Source: Trichostrongylus colubriformis
Taxonomy: Eukaryota; Nematoda; Chromadorea; Rhabditida; Trichostrongylidae
Assembly: GCA_963978905.1 (NCBI GenBank)
Contig: OZ022258.1
Location: 57,396,591 to 57,460,590 of the forward strand
Length of the DNA stretch: 64,000 nucleotides
Direction: 5' to 3'
Part shown: one piece after another, positions 52,301 through 64,000 of the stretch
Layout: the number at the start of each line of letters is the position of its first letter
Position numbering within the stretch: position 1 is the first letter of the stretch
Notes under the pieces: generated by a model
Database searches by the model: none
What the model saw: the letters and a program-made list of their open reading frames with translations, nothing else
Told to the model about the DNA's origin: nothing
Position numbers and translations under genes: made by a program

Positions 52301-55084
52301 ATGAACATTGTAAATTCTGACCAAAGGGATAAGGGCGGTACTACGAAAAGGCTTTGTTCGGCATAAATGCAGTCCATGGTCTAGGGCATGGATCATCGAA
52401 AAGTAGGAGTACAGCACTTACTGTCGGCGGTGACATAATAGACATCCACACCGAAAACTTTCAATTTAGTTCAGGAACGTCAATAGGAATGGTTTGCGGT
52501 CAGGATGAGTGGAGCAAAAGAAATCCGCCTAGTAGGGTAGAGAGTGTTCTCAACGGACGAGCGTAAAAGTGAGTGGTTGGACTATAATACAGCCTGGAGG
52601 TAACTAAGGTATACGAAGGACCTTTCCTTTTTCGTAGAAAAGAATCATAACGGGGGATAGAGAGTTGTGGAAAGTGATCATGGATGCACAGACCTTAGCT
52701 CGGGTACTCATAGCCATTTGTTATCGCTCCCCATTGTCCTATTGAGTACAAGTCACGAGTAATGGAAGGTGACGACGGGTACATAGGCTAAGGTGAACTT
52801 GGAGTCACTCGAGCAGTTAAATATGTCGATGAGGGTATTGCGGGATTTTAAGGTGACGGTAATAGTGGTACTGAAAGTGATGAAGTCTTCGAAGTGAGTC
52901 ACTCAGATAAGAGTTATAGTTTGAGGAGATTATATATGGTCAATTTCATCGTGAAAGGTTCGCCTCTGAGCTTCGAATAGACGACTTTCTCAACTGCTGC
53001 CACCCGTTTTAACGTGGCACTCCCTTTTTTTGTCGTGGCTGACCCCCGGAGAGGTGAAAGGGGGACTTATTCGTTTTGTTTTGACCGTTTCTTTACTTTT
53101 GTAACAGAACACTTTCTAATACTTTTCATGTTCGACTCAACCATGCTTACTATTACCTTGGAAGGGGACCGTCCTTAATGGGCAAAGGTTGTAAAACATT
53201 AGTAGAATTGATTAGTTTTAAGGATGCCATGCATCTAGCTAGGCATCAGTTATTAGAAACGAAACGAAATGTTGAAAATGTTATATATGTTGAAATGTTT
53301 GGAAAGGCTGAATTATAAGGCAAAATGATCAACCATACCTATTATAAATGTACGAATTATCTCATACAGAGAAGGCTGTGACGCACTCACCGGGCATGAA
53401 ACTCGGCATGATGGGCACTTCGATAAACTCGTTCATGCTGTCTATGACTCCAGTAGCAGAAGCGCCAACCATATGAGGGATATTTATTAACTGAAACTCA
53501 TCCTTTTGTCTGTGATTTTTCCAAGTTCTAATATCGCTGCAAACCTCGAAAAGTCCAAATCCACACGGTGTTAAGACCTCTGAAATACCGACATCGAAGC
53601 GTTCACCTCGCAAGAAGCTGATCGTTCTATTGTTGCCGACGAGATCTCAAATCATTGCCTTTTTCTATTCAGACTAGCATTTATGAAGAGATGCCATGAG
53701 CGATCTTTCCATCTGTGTACTCCTGATTCAATCATACAAAGAGATCTTACATTCACATGACTCCCGTTGCAAGTTCGAAAAGGAGATCGCCATCTTTAGT
53801 CTACCCATAATCGATTGGCTGGCCGGATTCCAAATTCCCATTCCTTTTATGTCAAATTTTTTACTTACGGGTTCGGGCATATCAACGATTAGCTGAAATT
53901 TCAACCACGTATTGGGAAGCTGATATCTCACAGATCATCTACAAACGTGAGGTCTCAATCGGAATAGCGATAGCATCCTACCTGTTTTGACTTCTTCGAA
54001 ACTTCGTGTACAAGATCTGCATAAACAACGGGATGGAGCACTGTCTGTAATAAAAATACATTTTGCGAAAATACTCATTCGCATATATTCGCTTATCCTT
54101 TCGCGACTTCGACAAGCCTCAATTCCCCTGCAGTAATATTAAATCCAGCGAGCGTGACAAGGTTTCAATAAGTGAAGATGTAATTATGCATAAATTAGAT
54201 GAAAGTCCTTCTCTGACACGGTCGCACTCTGCACTATGGCAGTTCCATTTGAGATCTGTTTTCTGTAACGAAAAAAAAACTCATTTTGTATGGTCCTGAC
54301 CACTATCCCAAAGAATCACTGGCATGATTCGCAAAAAGGCCGATCCACTCGAGCTCAAGGATCCGTAGCGACATCGGTGGTGGAAGTGTAGTGTACATGG
54401 GTGTCGGCAATGATATTGCACCCAATCTTGCCTACGTAACTTGCGGAAAGTAATTAAAGGTCTCCAGTGTTGCAGGAGTATCTACAGTATTTTTGGTCGA
54501 CGTGATCGTTATAATCACATCTTCCAGCAGCACAATGCAGCTGTTTACGTGGGTAATCGGTAAACGTGTGACGTGTGGTTGTAATCCCCAAACAGGGAAC
54601 TGCCACAATGGAGACATTTGTTCTCAATGCTATAGGGGGTGGGGGGGGGGGTTTACCATCCTCTGAAAGCTCTTCTCCAAAGGTCGCTAATTTCGAGCCC
54701 AGGAGATCTGAAACAAGCTCACGTTGAAGCTTTCAATGGTTTCGATAGCAAGCTCATTAGGAATTTTGATTGCAATTCACGGATATGGCTGGTTGAGCAG
54801 TGAGAGGGTCATCTGTAATGAGGAATCTGCCAGCAAGTTTTAAAACATTCTTGGTTGGCTGCCTGCTTAGGTAACTTGTAGTCCGAGCTGATCTCATAAT
54901 TGTGAAAAGCACTGTAAGGCAGGAAACTGAAGCTACTTACCACGTCATGACCGGCATCATGGAGAGTGTCGGCGATTGTGCCCATGAACCGCATATGAGC
55001 GAATCCTAGTGGGGCAGAATAGATGAGAATTTTGAGCGTGAAGGCGATGTCGAACAGCACATTCAAGATCACAAGGAACAGCAT
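49338..55084 (-). CDS. UDP-glucuronosyltransferase, type 2 (UGT gene 3) with altered donor-site residue
   Basis: Same twelve-exon plan as UGT gene 2. Exon 1 is 55084-54941 (MLFLVILNVLFDIAFT signal, YSAPLGFAHMRFMG). The others lie at about 54047-53985, 53891-53750, 53650-53545, 53490-53392, 51329-51220, 51165-50996, 50940-50880, 50702-50555, 50432-50320, 49820-49710 and 49612-49338. All parts read without stops. The C terminus has the membrane segment and a K-N-K-V-E tail. In the donor signature the family D-Q pair is D-H (LYTDHYR, near 50340). That glutamine normally contacts the sugar of the UDP-sugar, so donor choice or activity may be changed. It lies between two decayed type 1 copies. Confidence 0.88.
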
Positions 55085-55367
55085 GAGCTCCCGCAAATCT
55101 TAAAGTGCTGGCAGGTACCGGTGTAAGTGGTTATAAAACAATCAGAATTCTACAAACGGTGAAATTGTGGAAGGTGATCAGTTTCGTCGAGCGATTCAGT
55201 GAGCTTCTCAGGTGCCTATTCTTTAGCTGTATGTGTGTGTGTGTGATTCAGCCAATACAATTCAAATGCTCGGAGGGGCACTCGGAAGAATAATTCCTCT
55301 TCATCTAAGCAAAGTCCCATAGCTAAAGGTCCATATTTGGGTTCTAACTGGAAGTATAGAGCTACAA

Positions 55368-55611
55368 GGGAGTGTCCTTAGGACAGAGAACTGGCGTGGC
55401 CTTGCGTTGGGGATGGTGCGAGCTATAGGCGCCGCATCGGTTGTACTATAGGTGCCGCATTGGTTGAGTCTCGACGACTACACCCAGAATAAGTCGTAGG
55501 GCACCATCATTGCGTTAGGACCCACTCAGTACGGTGCGCATAGCTCGCACCATCGCGTCGCCCACCTAACGTCGCGGAGTGAATTTTCTGCCCTAATGGC
55601 ATACCCCCAAT
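55368..55611. mobile_element. MITE upstream of UGT gene 3 (244 bp)
   Basis: Imperfect inverted ends: GGGAGTGTCCTTAGGACAGA at the left, and TTTTCTGCCCTAATGGCATA then CCCCC at the right. TACAA flanks both sides (55363-55367 and 55612-55616). Inside is a second, tighter palindrome, GATGGTGCGAGCTAT (55412-55426) with ATAGCTCGCACCATC (55540-55554). The matching region upstream of UGT gene 2 (about 41025-41035) lacks it. Confidence 0.75.
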
Positions 55612-56929
55612 TACAAAGCATCGAACAGAACGCAGGATCTCAATAACCTCATTACTGCCAGGAATTCACTCTGCCTCACATGTCGTTATGAGCGAAAGCT
55701 TCAGAAACTAGGTTCTTAGAGAGTTCAGAGCAGCATAAAAACGCTAAGCGGGTCAGTAGAGAAAACTAGTCGTGTTTCCTGAAAGCCCCTACATCTCTAC
55801 GATATAGCACATTACCAGTGCAAGACAGCGTAAAAGATGCAATATCAAGCAAAGATCTTGCACGCAAATGAAAAATAAGCTTTATAAGTGCTCCACATTG
55901 TGCAGCGTTTGCATCAGTCTGTGATTATCTTTCGGATGATCGTTTTCGATAATTCTCGAGTGGAAACGTCGAACAGACTTTGCACCATTGTGAAGTATCC
56001 TAGCATTGCGGAAAAAGATAGGACTCAAACTCGTTCTATGATTCATCTAATAATTCATCTTCCAGCAGGGAAAAGTCGTTTTGAGTGGATTGCGTGCAGC
56101 ATGGTGTTTTTGTTGAGCGTCACGATGTTGTTGAAGCAAAAACCTCCTTGATATCTTCACATATTCACAACAAGATCCTTACTCCGTATTCACCCGCCTT
56201 ACATTTTCGGTTGTCTAAAAGAAATTCCAGGTACTGTAGCAGTACAAGAGGAGAACCGCTCTACTCACCCACACGCAACACCCGTTCTTCAAAATGCCTA
56301 CGAATAAACGAGAGGTGATTCAGGAGCTCGTATAGATTAGTACGTGATGATATTGCGACAAGCGAATCTAAGCTATGCAATACAGCTATATCATTCCGAA
56401 AAGATCTTGATAGGAACCCATATGATTTGGCGCTAGTCCAAAAAACAGCTTAACCGTGAAGCATAATCAATTTTTGACAATCCTAAAGGCGTAGAGCAGA
56501 GGGAAGCTAGCGATTGTAGGCATTTGCACTCTATGAGATTTAGGAAGACTTGATGATGAAGAAGTTTCAAGGGATAGGGAGCGAATTTCGATCCCGCGCT
56601 AGCATGATATTCATGGGGTTTAATACGGAGTGTCGACGTGTTCATAAGAACTATCAAAGCAGATAAAAACGATAAAAGATTGCGTAGCTTGTGAGTATGT
56701 CAGTTGTTTCCTAAACCAGACCTTTTGAGACTTCTGATTTATCCACTTTAATTTCCAGTTTTAAGGGTGCGGCTATTAAGACGGAAATTTCGAAAGCGTT
56801 ACTGTGCTGGGTGCTTTTTTAATTGGTTCCTCCAGCATACATACGCTCAAAGCAAGGAAGCACTCCGGTGACTTCACGCACATCTCTCCAAGTTGTATAT
56901 GATCCCAGTGGGCATTTGAGAGAGCTATG

Positions 56930-59210
56930 GGGGCACATTCAAGTTCAGGCATACACTGAAAATAACGAAACCACAAGGCCGGGCATTTCAGTGACCTCAG
57001 CGTCAGAGCACTCAATCGTCAAGATCGCCGTTAATACCAAAAAGCACCATCGACCTTTCAAATTTCTACAGAGGTCTACTACCGTCGGGTATGCCGATTG
57101 TCCCATCATAATGTGCATTCACCGAGAAAAAGGAGGAGGGAGCTTTCTCATGCGAACATAGAAGACAGAAATCAACATTAGGCCCTTATAAGGATACACC
57201 CGTGATAAAGATTCCACACAATTTGCCCACCTCATTTTCCTGAGAAGCGCGTAGGAGTAGAGGGGAATGTTTGAATGGACATACGGCAATCTGAGATAAC
57301 TCAGTCTGCTGTTTTCAGTTAAGGTATTACAATGGAGACGAAGAAATCCTGTGTAAGCAGAAGGCCACCTGCTTCATTGATATTGCATAATTCATAATGC
57401 ATATGGTCACAGATCCCGAGTGTGAGTTGGATTCAGTAGCCAAATTGACGAGTTCTGACACTTCGCAAAAGCAAAGCTGTAGCACAGCTGAACACTTAAC
57501 AATACCAGAATGTCGACAATGGAAGTGCCTTTGCTCTCTCAAACCCAAAAAAAAGTTTCAAGGGTACAATTCTCCAGTGAGTTCTGCTGAAGAGTGAACA
57601 GCACTTGGACTGAGCATTGCCTTCTTTGTCAGAAATCTTTAGAGACATTGGAAACGTGAACGAGTGGGTGGTATTGTACACAGTATGGCTTCGGGATATG
57701 GATTCAATGAATCGTATCGAGTTATCGTCTGCAATGGACCACGGCAGAACGTGGGTATTGTGATAGCCCGCTGGACGCTAGCTCACTGGAAAAGTTTGGA
57801 GCTATTTGTGGCAGCTAAAAAATGCTCGTGCCACGTCTGCGCGGGCTTTGCGGCCTATTTCCCATACCACATACGTAGTTATAATAGGTCAGCCGCTCAG
57901 CCGACAGCGTTCAATGTCCTGAAGGAAGGATAACTGCTCTGCTCCTGTTCTAGGTCCGAATGATGGAAAGTCAACGCAGAGTGGTGGGAAGTTTTGAATC
58001 TCTTCAAATGTTCTACTTATTGTAAGAAATACTACTAGTGCAAAATAGAACACCCTTCACCGCTCTACCATGAAATCGCATCACCACTAGTAACTATTGA
58101 AAAGAACCGCCGCTCACGTTCGGAGCGGGCTTTGATACAGCCGATGGATGATGGTGCCCCCATACCGGATGAAGAACAGTCTGAAAGCTGTCCTATTCCT
58201 AGGAGGACTGCACTGTGGCTTTTGGTCCCCACCCGGCTTGATACAAAATCATCGTACATCGTTTTTCCATCTTTCACCTCAGAGTACGGTGCTCAGATTA
58301 TCTTCTTGAAGTTGCATTCTAGAAGCTGTACTTTTCTTCACCAGACAATCAAAATTGCGCCAATCAGCCGCTTTTATATAAATGTCCGCATCTCAATTGC
58401 CATTTGGGATTTATTTCTTATGCCGAAATCTCGAAATGTTTTGAAGGCACGTATTCGTGTAGTCGTCATCTACAAATATCTGGTCGGTTCCGCATAGATT
58501 TTTTTAGACACCATATGTGACGTCTCCTCAAGATCACAGTGTAGCAGTTCACACATAATTCACTGTTCAAATTTGACTGCCGAAGGGAAACTTTTGGGAA
58601 GTCAAGTAATTCCGACGAACTGTCAGCGAGCGAACGAAACTGGGTAAAATCTCCGTCAAACGAAAACGTTCGCTCTGCGTATCCAAAAAGCAAAAGTGCG
58701 CGACGAAATTTGGTCTCTAGGTTCGTTTGGTCATGGAAGAGAAGAAAGTGCTCACGTCAATACGGTTGTCGTTATGAGTCTAGAGCTTCGTTGTTGTTGG
58801 AATTTGGTAGGGAAGAGTTTGACTTGAACCGTTGCTACTTCGCTGCACAAAATTTAACATTTTCCTCGGTAAAAAAATAAATAAACCTTGGCAAATAGTT
58901 TTTGTTGTTTGTTAGATATTAAACTGCGAAAAACTACGACGTTCATCTCCTTCTTCGCAGCTGGCAGTCAAAAATTAGTGCTACTTCCAGCATTTGAGGG
59001 GTGTGACTGATGCCAGAACTCCCTTCCGAAGCGTCCTGACGAATCTACATATTCTATTAATTCTCCCTATAATCAAGTTCCAGTAATTATAATTTTTATT
59101 CATGAAAGAAATAACGAATGATCACTTTGATCATGGTGAACTGATCGCACCCTGACCACATTGTTGCTCGCCGCTTGAAGAATACCAGCGGCACGTACCA
59201 TAAACGAACC
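56930..59210 (-). pseudogene. UGT type 1 remnant B
   Basis: A decayed copy of the 5' half of UGT gene 1. The exon 2 match is at about 58178-58116 (TVLHPVWGHHHPSAVSK). An exon 3 match is at about 57600-57478 with a stop and frameshift after AELTGELYP. Exon 4 is at about 57020-56935 with a frameshift (VTEMPGL). Only the end of exon 1 survives at about 59205-59145 (NNVVR and the donor). Flanking intron sequence also matches gene 1, without the LINE. No later exons remain. Confidence 0.82.
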
Positions 59211-59667
59211 CATTCCACAAACGTTTATGTATGTGCAGGTGTTTTTCATTGAAAGGCGTGTCTCCTCAGAATGCACAGCACATCTACATTTCTCTCAACC
59301 AGGTCATCAACATTCTGATGAAAAGAAGAAAGTCCTACATGGTAGAAACTCGCGTGATGCGAACCTTTTAGACAAAAGAAGACGGTGAAGAAAAACTCGT
59401 ATACGATAATGTGTCGTACTGATAAAATGGATGGAAACCTGAGACAGAGGTTACTATTCACGCCCTGGTTTCGTTGATGGACGTGTTCTCTAGTGCAATA
59501 TTAGTGACTCGTCGATTGAAGCCGCGTGGATCTGTGACGCATGGCATTTATATGCAAGATATAAAACATCCAAATTTTGTACTTTTTGGAGTTGTGCACA
59601 AACCACGTAAACTTAACATCTATTTACCGAATGAACCATTCCTTTGTAGCGAATCATCAATTATGCC

Positions 59668-62600
59668 TCAATCGATCTTATTCTTGCGATTCAGAATATG
59701 TTTCAAAGACTTCCAAATACTATAGGCAACAGCATAGAAAGATAGGGCGACCAATGAGAAAGCAACAAGTATCACATCAAGGCAGAAGTATTGTATCGCT
59801 CCCATACGGTAGCTGTACACATTCAGCTCTGCTATCTTGCCATGCATTGCAGAAAATTCCACAGTTGACAGAAGGCGTTCCTTCAGCTTGAAGGGTTTCC
59901 TGTTCATTAGAGACGACAGACGCTGGGCGCTATGTCGATACCTGAAACAAGCAACTTATAGACAGATAAAGACAGCCGAAGAAATCGCCGGAAGAAGGGT
60001 CTTCCGAATAAAATCTCGGTGTGGAAACCTACCTTTCGTCTTCCAGTATGGATTGTACGCTCTTGATGAAGTTCGCACTTATGAATGTATCTGTATAGAG
60101 CACAATCGCTGAGCCTCTGCGTTCGACGAGCTTGGCATTTCTAAGCATGCAAATAAAAAGGGATATAGTATGATATTTTTAAGCCATCGATCCCTTATTG
60201 GGATGAGGCGCCGTTGTGATTCAATTTGGCGTTTTACTAGCAAGTCAATGCGATTTGAGCCTTATAGTGACTAGCTGAGCCAGCTGATGTACCGTATGAG
60301 TCTGGTCCTATTCACCTACCCTGGAGGAAGGGAAGGCTTTATGGTCCCGAAGGGCATTGAAGTGGAATTTGATAACCGCACTATGAGAGTGGAAGTGCAC
60401 ACTATCTGACACTACATCACCTCTGCCAAAAAATAAATAGGTACCGAGCATGAATACGTGCGGATCTTGTTTATGACCTTGAAGGGATCGCTGTCTGGCT
60501 TTAATCCACAACTTATCGTTAGACCATTGCTGCGCACGAAGCCCCTCTAGACGGCGGATGTTGAGCATTTCTACTTGTTTCCGCGATTATTAGGAAATTG
60601 GAATGCATGGCATAATCAGTCATCCATCCCTATATGAAGTTATCTGACCTGTGTTGATCACCAAACAGTGGAATAAGGATGGCTGGTTTGCCGTTTCTTG
60701 TCAGCTCCAAAACACTATTTAGTCCTGCGTGGGATATAAAGCACAGCAAATTCGGATGTCCTGAAGTGGTATCTGTGGTGGAAACCTTATCGAGTGCATC
60801 TGCTGCGGATTTCCATCAAACTCATTAATCTGTTGTATGAAGTGGTGTATGCGTGACTTTAAATAAAATGACCTACGAAGAAGCAAGGCTTGTGGGATCC
60901 AGTTGGGTGTGAAAAGGTTCGCCATTTCAGGCACGTTATCATCCTTATCGATTTTCCAAATGAAAGTATAGTTTTGGAATGTGGAGACTGCTTCTAAAAT
61001 TGCAGCTCGGATGTTTTTGGGCATCTGCAATGCTTCGATACATACACTGACTTCAGCCTTCAAAAAGCATGGACTCCACGTAAGTCCTCATAAGCATGTA
61101 TAAAATGCACCCCAATTCGAGGGCACGTGCTATTGTTCACGGTGAGGAATTTAGGGAAAATGTGAACAAACCTGAATGGTGGGAGCATTAGAACCAAAGG
61201 CTATGAGAACGACGCCTTTGCTGCCATGGCGATTCATCATAAGGTGAAATTTCTGAAGAATCCCTGGATGCAGAAGAGGATTCGAAACTGCAAAAAGGTC
61301 AGTCCCATAGATTCGAACTGACCTTATCCAAAGGAGTCGCCTCGGGCAAAGCTATACCGCCAATGTGGACGAGTTTGCTGGAGCTTGGCCAGGAATATTC
61401 AAGAAACTCGTCAGAGTTTGACAAGAGGTAATTCGTTTTGTTGAATATCATTTCGGGAAGGTTTGAGATAAGGCCATGCTTTTTAAAAATCATCTGAAAT
61501 GTTGATGAACAAAAAATGTTTAAGTCAGGTTCTTTCGATCACCTCATATCTCACCTCGTATTCATAAACACTCTTATGAGCTGCGAACCAGACAGCGCCG
61601 TGGAGGAAAAAATTTATGAAACGTTGCGAGAAGGTCATGGATTCATCGTAAGACGAAATAAAAGCTGAAAAACAAATAAGGCTGCTGTATAATCTTTGAT
61701 ACGCAGAAAGGGGGCAATTCTGACCTACTGTATGGCCTACCGTAGCTCTTGCAGTTTGTCGGGCTCCAGACATTGCTCACACGACACCTTGCTAGGACGT
61801 CAGTAGATTTTCTCACGAATATTCTTCTCTTACCATTTTGCTTATTCTCTCATTCATTGCTTTACTTGGTTGCATCTGTTTGTTGTTTCACTTATTTCAT
61901 CATGAATGAATGTAATACATCCTGCGAGACAGCAAATGACATCACTCACGGCGTGTGACCCGGAAAGATGTTGTTGCCCGTCGAAGTCGCGCTTATGAAT
62001 CCGGGTTGCTCTACCGATTATTTTTTTCATTTCAAATGTTCGTTTCAAAACGATCATTTCTTCTGATCTACCGCTTTCTTCCGATCCCTCCCGGTTCGAA
62101 AGTCGTACTTGTTCATCAATCTTGATAGCTTCTCCAAGGTCATGAATTAGGGCTGGAAGTCTTGCCCCGTTGATGCTGTCGGTTCCTCTCCATCGCTCTA
62201 ATTACAACCCCACATGGCACGCCAATCCACGGTCGGGCTCGAGACGCCGTTAGTAACGCCTTTGCTGATCCATTGATTTATTGCCTGTTAATGTTTTGTT
62301 TCCTTGTTGATACCTTTTTTACTTTTACTTTTACTACTCGTTGTTGCTGTAGTTCACTTTTTGTTATTATTGAATATTTCTTGATGTTCTTTGTTACTGA
62401 CCCATTTACTCACCTGGTATGTGCGTCCACTCAGAAAAGGTTAAGGCAAGTTAAGTGCAGTTTTTCATCAGGTTAGCAGTGTAACTGTACCGTTTATTGC
62501 GGCTGGGGTGGCTGCCGTCGCCCGCGTTGCGCTCCCAGACAGGGGAACTGGAGCTGATGCCTTGGGGAACTGGTGCTTCAGAAGTAGTGTCGCAAAAGCT

Positions 62601-64000
62601 AGGATCGCTCCTTAGTTCTTCAGATGCGCGGGTTTTTGTGGGTTTGATTGCCGCTTCACCATGTTGGTCATTTTCCGCAATCGCACGGCAGTGTGCGATA
62701 GCTGTTCATCGCAGCACCATCGGGTGGGGTCGCAGTTGATGAGCGGGATCGCAGCTGCTTCCCGCAGGCTTAGCGCTGCCAGGAGTCTTCGAGGCGCCAC
62801 TCAAAGGGTACAGCCTCTACATTTACAATTCGCGGAAAGTACCCTCACGGCCATGGGGGTAAGTTGTGCGTTAGTTCGCAGCTCGTGCGGACTATCTAGG
62901 TGGCATCCTTTGCGAATCCTACGAGACAACAACATCTTCCATAGCGAACAACTCGAGAGGTTATATTGCAGTTTGAAGAGATGTGCGAGAGATGCGGATG
63001 CAGACCAAAGTTGCGCTTTTTAATTCGGGTTTCTCTACCGCATATCGTCTTCAATCTCGAAAGTTCTTCTCAAAACAAACATTTCTTCTGAAATCCTTCT
63101 TTTCCCCGACCCTCCCGGATCCTTCGAATGTTTTCTTTCGCTATGGTCTTGGTAGAGCAGTCTTATCAGTGAGCTCATCGAGGTTACCAAACAATGCAGC
63201 CGAAATTGATTATAATGGATAACGTATCGAAATAAGAGAATATGAAAGATCAGTCTTCATACTCTGCACCCTCAGGGCGTAGCTATGCTCATAGGCAGGA
63301 GTAAAGGGAAGGGGCAGAGACATCGCAGGCAACGAGCAAAGTAGCGTGGGCGGAGGAAACATGCAGCTGCGCCCTGCTGGAAACCACATGGAATTGGTAT
63401 TGTGGCACGTCTCGCTCCGTAGACGAGGTCCATCAAAAAATCATTCCCTCTGAGCTCATTAGTAACGTAAAGGAATGAGTTGCACAAGTGGATAAGGATG
63501 GTATGAATTTGGCGAAGCACCAATATATCAAACAAAGGGAGATATTGAAATCGTTCAATGCTAACAATAAATAGTAAATAATGGAAACTAATCCGTTGAA
63601 TCCTTTGAAAAAGCTGTGTTGAGAAATAAGGCAAAATGATCATCATACATATTATGTATGTATGAACTATTTAATACTGAGAAAAAAATCTGATGTACTC
63701 ACAGGGCATGAAACTCGGCATAATGGGCACTTCGACAAATTCGTTCATGCTGTCTACGACTCCAACAGCAGACGCACCAATCATGTGAGGAATATTTATC
63801 AGCTAAAATACATTTTTAATCTGTGATTGTCCCACTTTCTAGTATCAACGCAAACCTCGAAAAGTCCGAATCCACACAGTGCGAATACTTCTGATATACC
63901 GACATCGAAGTGCTCATCTCGTAGGAGACTCATCGTTTTATTATCGCCGACCAGGTCTTAAATCGTCCGTTTTTGTATTCAAACTAGCAGTTATGTTAGA
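59668..64000 (-). CDS. UDP-glucuronosyltransferase, type 2 (UGT gene 4), 5' end outside the window
   Basis: Nine of the twelve type 2 exons are inside the window: about 63955-63859 ([18 protein letters not shown]), 63804-63710 ([14 protein letters not shown]), 61665-61556, 61493-61320 ([16 protein letters not shown]), 61255-61170, 61024-60873, about 60760-60647, 60141-60037 and 59941-59668. The donor signature HPNLLCFISHAGLNS to PLFGDQ keeps the D-Q pair. A membrane segment and K-N-K-I-D tail end the protein. No stop is seen in these exons. Exons 1-3, with the signal peptide and catalytic histidine, lie beyond 64000. The large intron carries an insertion at about 61700-63130. Confidence 0.87.
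61700..63130. mobile_element. Unclassified insertion with diverged direct repeats in UGT gene 4 intron
   Basis: Relative to the same intron in UGT genes 2 and 3, about 1.4 kb is extra here. Two direct repeats of about 120 bases lie about 1 kb apart (about 61985-62105 and 63005-63120). Both contain GGGTT-CTCTACCG, CATTTCTTCTGA and CCCTCCCGG, and I judge them about 75 percent alike. They could be old LTR-like ends. Between them is GC-richer sequence with short frames but no domain I recognise. Confidence 0.5.

Overview
This is a piece of a draft nematode genome. The family matches suggest a strongylid parasite, possibly hookworm-like, but that is inference. The support is intron-dense genes with short GT-AG introns, TTTCAG-type acceptors 5 to 15 bases before several start codons (as for spliced-leader trans-splicing), nematode-style UDP-glucuronosyltransferases (UGTs), and many Tc1/mariner, RTE-type LINE and Penelope-like remnants. 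A 200-base run of N marks an assembly gap.

Left part (1-24 kb), mostly single-copy genes. A plus-strand gene with RING/IBR-type cysteine clusters occupies about 838-8667. One of its introns holds an antisense Penelope-like retroelement, a candidate hammerhead ribozyme and the gap. Next come adenylosuccinate synthetase (minus, 9979-12600), mitochondrial Hsp70 (minus, 14546-18500) and a NOC3-type nucleolar protein (plus, 19093-23930). From memory, these last three are also neighbours in Caenorhabditis elegans (C37H5.6, C37H5.8, C37H5.5). Hsp70 and NOC3 read without a break as 670 and 781 residues. The synthetase has four single-base frame breaks.

Middle (24-26.4 kb): no gene seen. It holds two copies of a small inverted-repeat element inside a tandem duplication.

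Right part (26.4-64 kb): a tandem array of UGT genes, all on the minus strand, of two alternating types. Type 1 occurs as one gene (26465-32902, missing a linker block) and two decayed copies (about 47.76-48.62 kb and 56.93-59.21 kb). Type 2 occurs as three genes (33640-40766; 49338-55084; 59668 to beyond the window). The encoded proteins carry signal peptides or membrane anchors typical of ER UGTs, with C-terminal K-x-K-x-x tails. They probably conjugate small lipophilic compounds such as drugs or plant toxins (family knowledge).

The array is littered with insertions: a decayed mariner, a Tc1-like foldback, a Tc1-like element with double repeats at each end, two partial RTE LINEs, an inverted Penelope-derived pair, and several MITEs. 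Because the UGT units are paralogous, several insertions have an empty counterpart site in a neighbouring unit. This shows they arrived after the duplications.

No bacterial-type features (CRISPR, operons with ribosome binding sites) are present, and I could not identify tRNA or rRNA genes by eye.
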